The notes under the pieces: generated by a model
What the model was told of the DNA's origin: nothing
Seen by the model: only the letters and a program-made list of their open reading frames with translations
Databases searched by the model: none
Program-made: the position numbers and the translations under genes
Source of the DNA: BOG-908 sp965198855
GTDB taxonomy: Bacteria; Pseudomonadota; Alphaproteobacteria; Acetobacterales; Acetobacteraceae
Direction: 5' to 3'
Length of the DNA stretch: 64,000 nucleotides
Assembly (NCBI GenBank): GCA_965198855.1
Contig: CBDAPZ010000001.1
Location: 1,240,001-1,304,000, forward strand
Part shown: one piece after another, positions 33,839-42,533 of the stretch
Layout: every line of letters starts with the position of its first letter
Position numbering within the stretch: the first letter of the stretch is position 1

Positions 33839-35128
33839 ATGGCGAATGTGGCGGTTATCGGCGCGCAGTGGGGCGACGAAGGTAAGGGCAAGGTCGTCGA
33901 TTGGTTGGCGAGCCGGGCCGATATCGTCGTCCGTTTTCAGGGTGGGCATAATGCCGGCCATACGCTCGTTGTCGGCGACCAGACCTACAAGCTTTCGCTG
34001 CTGCCCTCGGGACTGGTGCGCGGCAAGATGGGCATCATCGGCAACGGCGTCGTCGTCGACCCTGAAGCGCTGCTTGCCGAAATCGCACGCGTACAAGCCC
34101 AGGGCCTGAACGTCACCCCCGAAACATTGCGCATCGCCGAGAACGCCACGCTCATCCTGCCTCTGCACGGCGCCATCGATCGCGCCCGCGAAGCGGCCCG
34201 CGGCGACGCAAAAATCGGCACTACCGGCCGCGGCATCGGCCCCGCCTACGAAGACAAGGTCGCCCGCCGCGCCATCCGCGCTTGCGACCTCGCCGAACCC
34301 GAAACCCTGTCGGCAAAACTCGACGAGCTGCTGCTGCACCACAACACCCTGCTCAAAGGCTTGGGCGCACCAACCTTCGAAAAACAGGCGCTGCTCGACC
34401 AGCTTCTCGAAATCGCCCCGAAAATCCTTCCCTTCGTCGAACCGGTCTGGGAACGCCTCGATGTTGCCAGGAAGGCAGGCAAGAAAATCCTGTTCGAAGG
34501 CGCCCAGGCAGTGATGCTGGATGTCGATCACGGCACCTATCCGTTCGTCACCAGCAGCAACACGGTCGCGGCGACTGCGGCGAGCGGCACCGGCACCGGC
34601 CCGAGCTCCGTCGGCTTCGTGCTCGGCATCGCCAAGGCCTACACCACGCGCGTCGGCTCCGGCCCCTTCCCGACCGAGCTGTTCGACGAGACCGGCCGCC
34701 TGCTCGGCGAACGCGGCCACGAATTCGGTACCGTCACCGGCCGCCCACGCCGCTGCGGCTGGTTCGACGCCGCCATGGTCCGCCAAGCCGTCAAAGTCGG
34801 CGGCATACAAGGCCTCGCGCTTACGAAACTTGACGTGCTCGACGGGTTCGCGGAGCTCAAGATCTGCACCGGCTACGACATCGCCGGCGAACGTACCCGC
34901 CATCTCCCCGCCGCCCAAGGCAAGCAGGCGGCCGCCAAACCCGTCTATGAAACCATCGAAGGCTGGCGCGACTCCACCCGCGGCGCCCGCTCCTGGGCCG
35001 ATCTTCCCGCGCAAGCGATCAAATACGTCCGCCGCATAGAGGAACTGGTCGAAGCGCCAGTCACCCTGCTCTCCACCAGCCCGGAACGTGATGACACCAT
35101 CCTAGTCCGCGACCCGTTCCAGGACTAG
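33839..35128 (+). CDS. purA: Adenylosuccinate synthetase
   Basis: A 429-residue GTP-dependent enzyme that joins aspartate to IMP on the way to AMP. The P-loop form GDEGKGK is at 12-18, GGHNAGHT near 40, GRGIGPAYEDK near 130, and the C-terminal GTP site TKLDVLDG is present. The length is normal. It is cytosolic. It follows hisZ and precedes the CinA-type gene by 29 nt, so co-transcription is likely. Confidence 0.96.
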   Translation: MANVAVIGAQWGDEGKGKVVDWLASRADIVVRFQGGHNAGHTLVVGDQTYKLSLLPSGLVRGKMGIIGNGVVVDPEALLAEIARVQAQGLNVTPETLRIAENATLILPLHGAIDRAREAARGDAKIGTTGRGIGPAYEDKVARRAIRACDLAEPETLSAKLDELLLHHNTLLKGLGAPTFEKQALLDQLLEIAPKILPFVEPVWERLDVARKAGKKILFEGAQAVMLDVDHGTYPFVTSSNTVAATAASGTGTGPSSVGFVLGIAKAYTTRVGSGPFPTELFDETGRLLGERGHEFGTVTGRPRRCGWFDAAMVRQAVKVGGIQGLALTKLDVLDGFAELKICTGYDIAGERTRHLPAAQGKQAAAKPVYETIEGWRDSTRGARSWADLPAQAIKYVRRIEELVEAPVTLLSTSPERDDTILVRDPFQD

Positions 35129-35157
35129 TCTGCCGCGTCGCTCGAAAAGAAACGCTC

Positions 35158-35907
35158 ATGCCCCTCGCCGCCTGTTTGATTGTGATCGGAAACGAGGTGC
35201 TGTCCGGCCGCACGCAGGACGCCAACACGGTGTATATCGCCAAACGCTGTGGCGAGATCGGACTGCCGCTGCGCGAAGTGCGCGTGATCCCCGACATCGC
35301 GGACACCATCGTCACCACGGTCAATGAGATGCGGGCCCGCTACGACCACGTCTTCACCACTGGCGGCATCGGCCCGACGCATGACGACATCACCAGCGAA
35401 TGCATCGCCGCCGCCTTCGGTGTGCCCTGGGAAAAGGAACCGGCCGTCTGGGCCCGCATGGAGGCCTACTACCCGCCCGGCGGCTTCAATGCCGCACGAC
35501 AGCGTATGGCCACCATGCCGCGCGGCGCGGTGATCATCGATAACGGCCACATCGCCCCCGGCTACTCCATCGGCAACGTGCACGTCATGGCCGGCGTCCC
35601 CTCCATCATGCGCGCGATGTTCGAAGCCCTCATCCCGCGCCTGCCGACAGGCGCCCCTGTCATCAGCCGCAGCGTGCATGCGATTGGTCTGCCCGAAGGC
35701 GACATCGCCGCCGGCCTTACCGACGTGCAGACGCGCCATCCTGCGCTCGATATCGGAAGCTATCCGTATTTTCGCGATGGCACCGGGTCCGGCGTTGCGA
35801 TCGTCGCCAAAGGGACGGATCCGAGGGATGCTGAGAGTGCTATTGCCGAAGTGGCCGAGCTATTCCGGAGTCTTGGCGGCGAGCCGGTGTCGGGGGAACC
35901 GACGTAG
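35158..35907 (+). CDS. CinA-type molybdopterin-binding-fold protein
   Basis: A 249-residue protein with only the MoaB/MogA-like (COG1058) domain of CinA: IVIGNEVLSGRTQDANT at the start, TTGGIGPTHDD near residue 63 and MAGVPSIMRAMFE near 143. The C-terminal nicotinamide-nucleotide amidase domain of full CinA is absent, as in many short homologues. Such proteins have been linked to hydrolysis of ADP-ribose or NAD-type compounds, which is not shown here. The stop is directly followed by a repeat arm. Confidence 0.87.
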   Translation: MPLAACLIVIGNEVLSGRTQDANTVYIAKRCGEIGLPLREVRVIPDIADTIVTTVNEMRARYDHVFTTGGIGPTHDDITSECIAAAFGVPWEKEPAVWARMEAYYPPGGFNAARQRMATMPRGAVIIDNGHIAPGYSIGNVHVMAGVPSIMRAMFEALIPRLPTGAPVISRSVHAIGLPEGDIAAGLTDVQTRHPALDIGSYPYFRDGTGSGVAIVAKGTDPRDAESAIAEVAELFRSLGGEPVSGEPT

Positions 35908-35991
35908 GAAGAAAGCAGTTCTTTTTTTGAAAAAAAGAACCAAAAAACTTTTGTTTCTGGGCACGCGCTACCGGAATGGTCCATGACAGCA
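35906..35991. repeat. Dispersed element, left arm plus core (locus 10a)
   Basis: A GTTC-subtype arm (35906-35952) starts at the stop codon of the CinA-type gene. It is followed by a core with GCGCTACCGGAATGGTCCAT then GACAGC (about 35966-35990). This core is inverted relative to the one at locus 10b. Confidence 0.78.
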
Positions 35992-36148
35992 AGATACATT
36001 TTCGTTGCCGCGCACAGGAAGAGATTGAACGGTGAAAACGCGAAGGCTCTGACGACGACAAAAAGCGCTCAGCAGAAGCCTTTGCTTGTTTTGTGAAATC
36101 CTTAGTGCCTACGTTGTTAAATGTTGCGACGTTTGGCCAAAAAACATG
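35992..36148. other. Gap between two half-elements
   Basis: The 157 bases between the two halves hold no gene and are more AT-rich than the neighbours. They look like a relic or insert that separates two copies of the element. Confidence 0.3.
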
Positions 36149-36233
36149 TCTATAGCTGTCGCGGATCTATCCGGAAGCGCATTCAATACATAAAAGTCTT
36201 TTGCTTCTTTTCCCCAGAAAAGAAGACTTTCCT
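36149..36233. repeat. Dispersed element, core plus right arm (locus 10b)
   Basis: The core reads GCTGTCGCGGATCTATCCGG then AAGCGC (about 36155-36180). A CTTC-subtype arm (36191-36233) follows and ends at the stop codon of the minus-strand accA. With 10a it forms facing terminators between convergent genes. Confidence 0.78.
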
Positions 36234-37189
36234 TAAATCAACCCTTCCCGTCCCATCGCCAGGAATTTCTCCCGCCGCTGCAATCTGAGAGCAGCGGGAT
36301 CCAATCCCAGCAGCGGCTCCAGCGCTGCACGGATCGCACGCCCGACGCTCGCCATCGCTTCGGTCGCCTCGCGATGCGCTCCGCCAAGCGGTTCCATGAC
36401 GATCTCGTCGATAAGCCGCAGGTTCTTCAGGTCAGCCGCGGTGATCTTGAGCGCTTCGGCGGCGGTCGACGCTTGTGCCGCATCGCGCCACAGGATGCTG
36501 GCGCAGCCTTCCGGCGAGATCACCGAGTAGACGGCGTGTTCGAGCATGAGCACGCGATCTCCTGTGGCCAACGCGATCGCGCCCCCCGAGCCGCCTTCGC
36601 CGATAATGGTGGCCACGATCGGTATGGGTGCCGCCAGGCACGCTTCGATCGAGCGTGCGATCGCTTCCGCCTGGCCGCGTGCTTCAGCATCGATGCCCGG
36701 GAACGCGCCCGAAGTATCGACGAAGGTCAGCAACGGCAGTCCGAAGCGGCCGGCCATCTCGATCAGCCGTTTGGCCTTGCGGTAGCCCTCGGGTTTGGCG
36801 GAGCCGAAATTATGTTTGACCCGCGATTCCGTCTCGCTGCCTTTCTCGGTGCCGATCACCATCACCGGCCGCCCCTCGAAGCGGCCGAGGCCGCCGACGA
36901 TGGCGGCGTCCTCCGCGAAAGCGCGGTCGCCGGCGAGCGGCGTGTAATCGGTGATCAGCTGGGCGATGTAGTCCAGCGCTTTCGGCCGGTCCTCGTGGCG
37001 GGCGACCTGGGTTTTCTGCCACGGCGTGAGCTTGGCGTAGGTCGCGCGCAGCTGCTTGTCGGCCTTCTCGGTGAGACGGCCGACTTCTTCGGCGATGTTC
37101 ATCCCCTCAGGGGCCGACATCTGCCGGAGCTCGTCGATCTTGCCTTCGAGCTCGGCGATCGGTTTTTCAAAATCCAGGAAATGACGCAT
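36233..37189 (-). CDS. accA: Acetyl-CoA carboxylase carboxyltransferase subunit alpha
   Basis: A 318-residue subunit that moves the carboxyl group from biotin to acetyl-CoA in the first step of fatty acid synthesis. The opening FLDFEKPIAELEGKIDELR is the usual N-terminal helix. The crotonase-like core has GRPVMVIGTEKG, FVDTSGAFPGIDAEARGQ and the oxyanion region GEGGSGGAIAL, then YSVISPEGCASILW. The length is normal. It is a single gene on the minus strand, convergent with the CinA-type gene and divergent from the GT87-like genes. Confidence 0.95.
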   Translation of the reverse strand: MRHFLDFEKPIAELEGKIDELRQMSAPEGMNIAEEVGRLTEKADKQLRATYAKLTPWQKTQVARHEDRPKALDYIAQLITDYTPLAGDRAFAEDAAIVGGLGRFEGRPVMVIGTEKGSETESRVKHNFGSAKPEGYRKAKRLIEMAGRFGLPLLTFVDTSGAFPGIDAEARGQAEAIARSIEACLAAPIPIVATIIGEGGSGGAIALATGDRVLMLEHAVYSVISPEGCASILWRDAAQASTAAEALKITAADLKNLRLIDEIVMEPLGGAHREATEAMASVGRAIRAALEPLLGLDPAALRLQRREKFLAMGREGLI

Positions 37190-37401
37190 GATCGAGCGGC
37201 TCTAACCACAGGGCGCACAGTTTCGCCAGGGGGAGCCGGCACGATGGCTTGCAGCGGGCACCGGAGAACGCCACTGGCCTTCCCGTCTTCCGGTTGGTTA
37301 GAATAGCATTTTATGAGCACTTTCCCGATCAACGCGGGCTGCCTGGTGGTCGAATGTGTGTCCGCGTCCGGCGCCACACAGCGAGGCGTATTCGCCACAA
37401 C
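37190..37401. other. Divergent promoter region accA / GT87 genes
   Basis: The 212 bases between divergent genes must hold both promoters. A longer in-frame start for the first GT87-like gene at 37249 would fill part of it, but those residues lack a hydrophobic or domain pattern. No repeat arm is present. Confidence 0.35.
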
Positions 37402-38592
37402 ATGATGGGTGCGACAGCGTTGCGCGACGCCGCCTGGTTGACCGGCGCGCGGACAAGACAGTGGATCAGGCCGTTCGCCATCGCCTTGTTCGGGTGTGTA
37501 GCCTCTGCAGCGGTAATGATCCTCGTCGCCTCGGTCGGGCAAAAACCGCCAGCCTCGGATTTCGACCCCTTCTGGGTCGCCGGGCGCTTCGTTCTGCAAG
37601 GCCATGCTGCGTCGGCCTACGACATCGCAGCTGTCGACCAGGCAGAGCGGGCAGCCACTGACATGCCGGCAGGCTACCTTCCCTTCTATTATCCGCCACC
37701 TTTTCTGCTGTTTTGCGCACCATTGGGGCTATTCGGGTTCACTGTCGCGCTTCTGCTATTTGTTGTCGGTGAAACGGCACTGATAGTGGCCTGCTTGCGC
37801 CAAGTGTTACCTCGTAACTGGGGTTGGCTGCCTTTGGTCACGTTCCCTGGCTTCCTGGTGAACGCAATCTGCGGCCAGAACGCCGCGCTGAGTGCCGCCT
37901 GTTTCGCAGGCGCCGCGATCTGGCTGGAGGAGCGCCCGATTCTGGCCGGATTTTGCCTGAGCGGCCTCGTCTGCAAGCCGCAACTCGCGATCTGCCTCCC
38001 TGTCTGGCTGCTGCTGACACGGCGCTTCCGCTGCCTGGTCGCCTGCGGCGGCGGGGCTGTCGTTCTGTGCGCGGTCTCCTGGCTTCTTGTGGGGTCTGCT
38101 GCATGGCACGGTTTCTTAGCTCACGGGGCCGACGCCGGTTACAATATAAGGCATATCGCGATGATCTGGCCGAAGCTGCAAAGCCTGTTCGGGGCGGTGC
38201 TGCTGCTGGGCGGCACCGTGGCGGCCGCCGCCTTTGTGCAAGCGGCCTTTTCTCTGGCGGCGTTGATCTGGGTGATGCACCTCAGCCTCAGCCGCCGTGG
38301 CGCTCTGATCGAGGTAGCGGTCGTGACCACGGCCTCGCTGATGGTCACGCCCTATCTGCTCGACTACGATCTAGCGATCCTGGCTGTGCCGATGGCCTGC
38401 CTGGTGCGCCTGGCACAGGACTCTGGATGGCAGCCTTATGAAAAGACTTTGCTTCTGGCCTTATTTCTGCTGCCGCTTGTGGCGCGCGTCAGCGGCCTGA
38501 TGCTTGGCATAACGCTCGGACCGGCTTTTATCGTGGCGCTTATGGTCGTCCTGGGAAAACGTGCTCACGCATGGAGCGGGCCGACTGCATGA
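37402..38592 (+). CDS. GT87-like (DUF2029) membrane glycosyltransferase, paralogue 1
   Basis: A 396-residue membrane protein with about ten helices. After helix 1 it has SDFDPFWVAGRFVLQGHAAS followed by AYD, the acidic first-loop motif of the GT87 family. It also has YPPPFLLFCAPLGL, GQNAALSA, CKPQLAICLP and TPYLLDYDLAILA, each of which recurs in the next two genes. Known relatives use polyprenyl-phosphate mannose to extend envelope glycans; the substrate here is not known. The start ATG 37402 is chosen for its position just ahead of helix 1. The stop overlaps the next start (ATGA). Confidence 0.82.
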   Translation: MMGATALRDAAWLTGARTRQWIRPFAIALFGCVASAAVMILVASVGQKPPASDFDPFWVAGRFVLQGHAASAYDIAAVDQAERAATDMPAGYLPFYYPPPFLLFCAPLGLFGFTVALLLFVVGETALIVACLRQVLPRNWGWLPLVTFPGFLVNAICGQNAALSAACFAGAAIWLEERPILAGFCLSGLVCKPQLAICLPVWLLLTRRFRCLVACGGGAVVLCAVSWLLVGSAAWHGFLAHGADAGYNIRHIAMIWPKLQSLFGAVLLLGGTVAAAAFVQAAFSLAALIWVMHLSLSRRGALIEVAVVTTASLMVTPYLLDYDLAILAVPMACLVRLAQDSGWQPYEKTLLLALFLLPLVARVSGLMLGITLGPAFIVALMVVLGKRAHAWSGPTA

Positions 38593-39791
38593 ATGTCGCG
38601 GCCGTGGTGAACCTGTTTCGACAGGCCTACTGGCTGAATGGCGATCGTGTTGCCGTCTATGGCCGGCTCTTCGCCGTCGCAATGCTGCTCGTCTTCGCCA
38701 CCGCCTATGTAAAAATACTTTCGCCGGCCTTCGAGGATGCTGCGCATCGGCCCGTCGCTTCGGATTTCGTCCCCTTCTGGTCGGGCGCACGACTTGCTGT
38801 GCGTGGCCATCCCGCCACCGTCTACGATCTGAAGACGATACAGGCGGAGGAGAATACCGGCGCCTCGGTGCCGGACGGCGATGTTTTCCTGTATCAATAT
38901 CCGCCGACTTGGCTGCTGCTTTGCCTTCCCCTCGGCCTGCTGCCCTACCTGCTCGCGCTGCCGCTATTTCTCGGACTTGGCACGCTCGCTCTGGTGTACG
39001 GCCTGCGGCGTTTACTGACCCAGGATGTGGCGCTGGCCACAATGCTGGCTTTTCCCGGCATCGTCATCAACGCAATCATCGGACAAAACGGATTCGTTAC
39101 GGCATCCTGTTTCTGTGCTGCCCTGCTAGCCCTCGAGACACGTCCCGCCTTGGCAGGACTTTGCCTGGGCTTGTTCGCCGCCAAGCCGCATTTGGCGGTC
39201 TGCGTGCCTTTCGCACTCGCCGCGGCCAGGCGTTGGAGCGCGTTCTGGTTCTGCGCACTCATGTCGGCGTCACTCTGCCTGCTGTCGTGGATCGTTCTTG
39301 GAACGGCAACATGGTCGGCCTTTCTGGACACGCTCTGGCTCAGCCGCGCCGTGCTGCAAAGCCCGGTAACCGGTCCGAAGGTCATCACCGTATATGAAGC
39401 GGTCAGGCTGCTCCACGGTGGGGTCACAGTCGCCGCTGCAAGCCAGGCTGCGGCCGCTGCGATTGCCATCGCGGTGGTCGTGCGCGTGACAGCGCGCCGG
39501 CCTGGTGCCGGCGCTGAGATCTCGGTCATCGTTGCCGCCTGCATCCTGTGCACGCCCTATGCAATGGACTACGACCTTGTCTGCCTGGCCGTTCCGATGG
39601 CTTGGCTCGCGGGGGAGGCACTCCGCACAGCGTGGCGACCGTGGGAGAAAATCGTGCTGCTTGGCTGCTACATATTGCCGTTCTTCGCGCGTGTGCTCAG
39701 CGTCAATACTGGGATTTCACTGACGCCCCTCTTCACCGCCGCACTCCTCGGCATTGTCTCATTACGAGCCAATGGCATGTCGCGGTCGTGA
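38589..39791 (+). CDS. GT87-like membrane glycosyltransferase, paralogue 2
   Basis: A 400-residue paralogue of its neighbours, overlapping both by 4 nt. Equivalent motifs are SDFVPFWSGARLAVRGHPAT, YPPTWLLLCLPLGLLPYLLA, GQNGFVTAS, AKPHLAVCVP and TPYAMDYDLVCLA. The aspartate pair near the end (DYD) and the loop-1 Asp are both kept, so it is likely an active enzyme rather than a relic. An ATG 18 nt upstream, within the previous gene, is a less likely start. Confidence 0.82.
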   Translation: MNVAAVVNLFRQAYWLNGDRVAVYGRLFAVAMLLVFATAYVKILSPAFEDAAHRPVASDFVPFWSGARLAVRGHPATVYDLKTIQAEENTGASVPDGDVFLYQYPPTWLLLCLPLGLLPYLLALPLFLGLGTLALVYGLRRLLTQDVALATMLAFPGIVINAIIGQNGFVTASCFCAALLALETRPALAGLCLGLFAAKPHLAVCVPFALAAARRWSAFWFCALMSASLCLLSWIVLGTATWSAFLDTLWLSRAVLQSPVTGPKVITVYEAVRLLHGGVTVAAASQAAAAAIAIAVVVRVTARRPGAGAEISVIVAACILCTPYAMDYDLVCLAVPMAWLAGEALRTAWRPWEKIVLLGCYILPFFARVLSVNTGISLTPLFTAALLGIVSLRANGMSRS

Positions 39792-40990
39792 CCTGGCCTG
39801 AGTCAGCATGGTTTACCGAGCAGCGTCTCCGCCGCCTTGCGCGTGCGGCGGTCCTCTTCCAGACGCTGCTCTTCGCCTTCTTCGTTGCCGGATCGCACAA
39901 TGCTTTCGTATCTTTGGAACGGCCGACCACGACAGATTTTGCCAGTTTTTACGCGGCGGGGGTGCTGACAGATCAGGGTGTACCTGCCGCAGCCTATGAC
40001 CTGGCGCAGCATCGTGCTGTCGAAGAGCAGGTCACCGCGAAAGGCATCGATTACAAGTATTTCCTCAATCCGCCGGTATTCCTGCTGATCTGCGCACCGT
40101 TGGCACGGTTGCCGTATCTGGTCGCCTTCGTAGTATTCGAGCTTTTTACCTTTGCTTTCTGGCTTGCAGTGACACTGCGTATTGCCGGTGGCGGCCGCGT
40201 TGCATTGCTGGCATTGCTGGCGATGCCGGCGATCTATTGGGCCTTGGGGTGGGGCCAGAATTCCTTTTTGACCGCTGGGCTGATGGGTGTCGGCACTTTG
40301 TTCCTGCGTACCCGCCCCTTCTTGGCCGGTGCCGCCTTTGGCGCGCTGTGCGTCAAACCGCATTTCGGCGTGCTGCTGCCCATAGCCCTCGTCTGCGGCC
40401 GGCATTGGCGGGTGGTGGCCGGTGCAGCCATGAGTGTGCTCACCTTGGTGGCGCTCTCTGCCGCGTTGTTTGGCGTTGCTACCTGGCAAGGCTTCCTCGA
40501 CATGGCGATGCATGCGCGTGGCACCATCGAAAGCGGCCGGATCAGTTTCGCCGGCCATATCGACGCGGGTGGTGCGTTGAGGCTTCTCGGGTTCGGTGCC
40601 ACGGTCGGCTGGGCGGTGCAGGCGCTGGCAAGCCTGTCGGCCGCGTGCATCGTCGGCTGGATGTGGTGGAAGCGGTTAGACGATGCCGCATCCGACGAGG
40701 TGCTGCTGGCAGCACTCATTGCCGGCACGATGATCGCCATGCCGTTTCTGCTGTTCTACGACCTGGTGATGGCAAGTGTCGCCGCGGCGTGGCTGGCGCG
40801 GGCGGCGACCCGCACCGGCTGGCTGCCGCGGGAGCGGCTGGTGCTGATTGTGCTGATGATCACCGTGCTGCTGGCGTTCCCGTTTGCCGCCGTTCTGCAT
40901 CTTGCTGTCGGCTGCGCAGTCGCCCCTGTATTGCTATGGTGCGCGATACGGCGTTCCCGGTTGACACATCGAAGCACAATCCGGGTCTGA
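39788..40990 (+). CDS. GT87-like membrane glycosyltransferase, paralogue 3
   Basis: The third tandem paralogue, 400 residues, from a GTG start that overlaps the previous stop (GTGA). Motifs are TDFASFYAAGVLTDQGVPAA, NPPVFLLICAPLA, GQNSFLTAG, VKPHFGVLLP and MPFLLFYDLVMA. In this copy the first Asp of the late DYD motif is Phe and the following segment is less conserved, so it is the most diverged of the three. The three may add successive sugars or work on different acceptors. Confidence 0.8.
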   Translation: MTWPESAWFTEQRLRRLARAAVLFQTLLFAFFVAGSHNAFVSLERPTTTDFASFYAAGVLTDQGVPAAAYDLAQHRAVEEQVTAKGIDYKYFLNPPVFLLICAPLARLPYLVAFVVFELFTFAFWLAVTLRIAGGGRVALLALLAMPAIYWALGWGQNSFLTAGLMGVGTLFLRTRPFLAGAAFGALCVKPHFGVLLPIALVCGRHWRVVAGAAMSVLTLVALSAALFGVATWQGFLDMAMHARGTIESGRISFAGHIDAGGALRLLGFGATVGWAVQALASLSAACIVGWMWWKRLDDAASDEVLLAALIAGTMIAMPFLLFYDLVMASVAAAWLARAATRTGWLPRERLVLIVLMITVLLAFPFAAVLHLAVGCAVAPVLLWCAIRRSRLTHRSTIRV

Positions 40991-41523
40991 CCCTGTCAGC
41001 ATCTGCAGCGCACCTGCCCGCTATGCGCGTTTAGCGTTTCTGCAATACAATTTCCGGTAGAACGACCTTTAGCAGCGTTGCGAGGTGAGGGTCAGGTGAG
41101 GCTAGTGCACGAACCAAATGGCTATCCCGGTCACCCCGCCCTGCCGCAACTAAGCGCAACCTCTCGTTGTGCTAGGTTTCAAGGCGCATCGCTGTGGTTT
41201 TAACGCCACTTCAACCACGTTTCATGAGGAAACCTATAAAATAGGTCTTTTCACGGGGCTGTGATGAGCACTATGCTAGTGATTGCGGTAGGTAAACAAC
41301 GCTCGGTTGTATCTGCGGTATAGCGAACGGGTAAAATCTCAATTTTCATTTAAGAAATTAACTTTGAGGTAGTATTTTTAGATTGACACTCAATTAATAG
41401 GACGTTACGACATAACTACGCCATCACGAAGAAGGCGTCTCGGCGGAAAGAGGAACTGAAGTCGAGGTAGCAAAATCGAACGCGACGCGCCGGTGCGCAT
41501 CGCACAACCTGGAGAGTAAGATT
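40991..41523. other. 530-base AT-rich gap before the pilus locus
   Basis: No gene or repeat arm is found. The second half is clearly AT-rich (around 41330-41410) and should hold the promoter and any operators of the pilin gene. No clear sigma54 (GG-N10-GC) site was seen. Confidence 0.45.
41383..41411 (+). promoter_or_regulatory. Possible promoter of the flp/Tad locus
   Basis: TTGACA at 41383-41388 is separated by 17 bases from TACGAC (41406-41411), a weak -10 match. This gives a leader of about 110 nt before the flp ATG. The call rests only on the motif and the AT-rich context. Confidence 0.3.
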
Positions 41524-41694
41524 ATGAACAAGCTCATCGTTAAGGCACTCAGCTTCAAGGCCGACCGCAAGGGCGTCACCGCTCTCGAATACGGCATCAT
41601 CGCCAGCATCCTCGGCCTGACGCTGGTCGGCATCTTCAACACCTTCGGCGGCGTGCTCAAAACCCTGTTTTCGTCTGTCGGCTCCTCGATCTGA
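41524..41694 (+). CDS. flp: Flp-family type IVb pilin
   Basis: A 56-residue prepilin and the main fibre subunit of the Tad pilus. The short leader ends RKG, followed by VTALEYGIIASILGLTLVGI (18-37). Cleavage after Gly17 would leave Glu22 as the conserved fifth residue, next to the Tyr typical of Flp pilins. The ribosome site GGAGAG lies eight bases before ATG. It is the only Flp gene in the window. About 180 nt separate it from the prepilin peptidase gene; pilin genes are often transcribed at a higher level with a separate 3' end. Confidence 0.92.
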   Translation: MNKLIVKALSFKADRKGVTALEYGIIASILGLTLVGIFNTFGGVLKTLFSSVGSSI

Positions 41695-41874
41695 GATCGA
41701 ACCGGCTCCGGCCAATTCGGCAGCACGCTGCCCGAGGTGGTCCGGAGCCGACCGATGCTAGAACCGAACCTTCCCCTACAGCCTGCGCGCCGCGCCTCAC
41801 CTTTACAGCTGCGATTGGCATGGGGTGACTTTGTGCTCGGCAGCGACACGAGACTTTCCGAATAGGGATTTGCC

Positions 41875-42387
41875 GTGCTCCACTCTGCCCCCATCGACAT
41901 CCTGATCTTCGCCGGCGTGCTGCTCCTGGTTTTCGCCGCTCTGCACGATATCGGTTTCCGCACGGTGCCAAACCGTATCTCACTGGCCTTGCTGGCGTGC
42001 GGAATCGTCCTCCGACTGATCGATGGCGGATCTCACGAATTATTCTGGGGACTGCTCTGCGGTGCCGCCGTGTTCATCGTCACATATGCCTGCTGGCGTT
42101 TCGGCTGGATGGGCGGTGCGGACGTGAAGTTGCTGACGGCAGCAGCTGTTTTCGTTCCTCCCGGCATGGTACCCACCCTGCTGTTCATGACCTCTTTCGC
42201 CGGCGGCCTGATCGCAATGGTTTATATCCTGGGCAGCCGCATGGCGCCGCGTCCGCGCACCGCGCGACCCTCCGGCCTGGTGCGGCGGGCCTGGCGCTGC
42301 GAGCTGCGCCGCCTGCGCCGCCGCGGCCCGCTTCCGTACGCCGCCGCCATTGCGGCGGGCGGTGTATTCGCTATCGTGACATACTGA
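41875..42387 (+). CDS. cpaA: Prepilin peptidase CpaA/TadV
   Basis: A 170-residue aspartic membrane protease that processes Flp. The two catalytic aspartates are Asp25 (HDIGFRTVPN) and Asp83 in GGADVKLL, the normal pair. The start is GTG. Unlike long PilD-type peptidases it lacks the N-methylation domain, as expected for Tad systems. The last 45 residues carry an Arg-rich cytoplasmic loop (RRAWRCELRRLRRRG) before a final helix, which is longer than usual. Confidence 0.9.
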   Translation: MLHSAPIDILIFAGVLLLVFAALHDIGFRTVPNRISLALLACGIVLRLIDGGSHELFWGLLCGAAVFIVTYACWRFGWMGGADVKLLTAAAVFVPPGMVPTLLFMTSFAGGLIAMVYILGSRMAPRPRTARPSGLVRRAWRCELRRLRRRGPLPYAAAIAAGGVFAIVTY

Positions 42388-42533
42388 GGCCGTCATGACC
42401 GCCCGCTTCAACAAGAACCACGGTTTTTCGCAAAGCATCTCAAAGGCCGCGCCATCCTCGGTCTCGCCATGCCTGAGGTGTTGCCCCTGCCAGGCCATGA
42501 CGGCGTCCCACTTCTTTTGCCTGAGGCCAGAAC

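Noticed and set aside
33770..35014. A 414-codon minus-strand open frame
   Set aside because: It is antisense to purA, which has all its motifs.
40991..41523. A sigma54 promoter for the pilus locus
   Set aside because: No convincing GG-N10-GC element was found; only a weak TTGACA-type site could be proposed.
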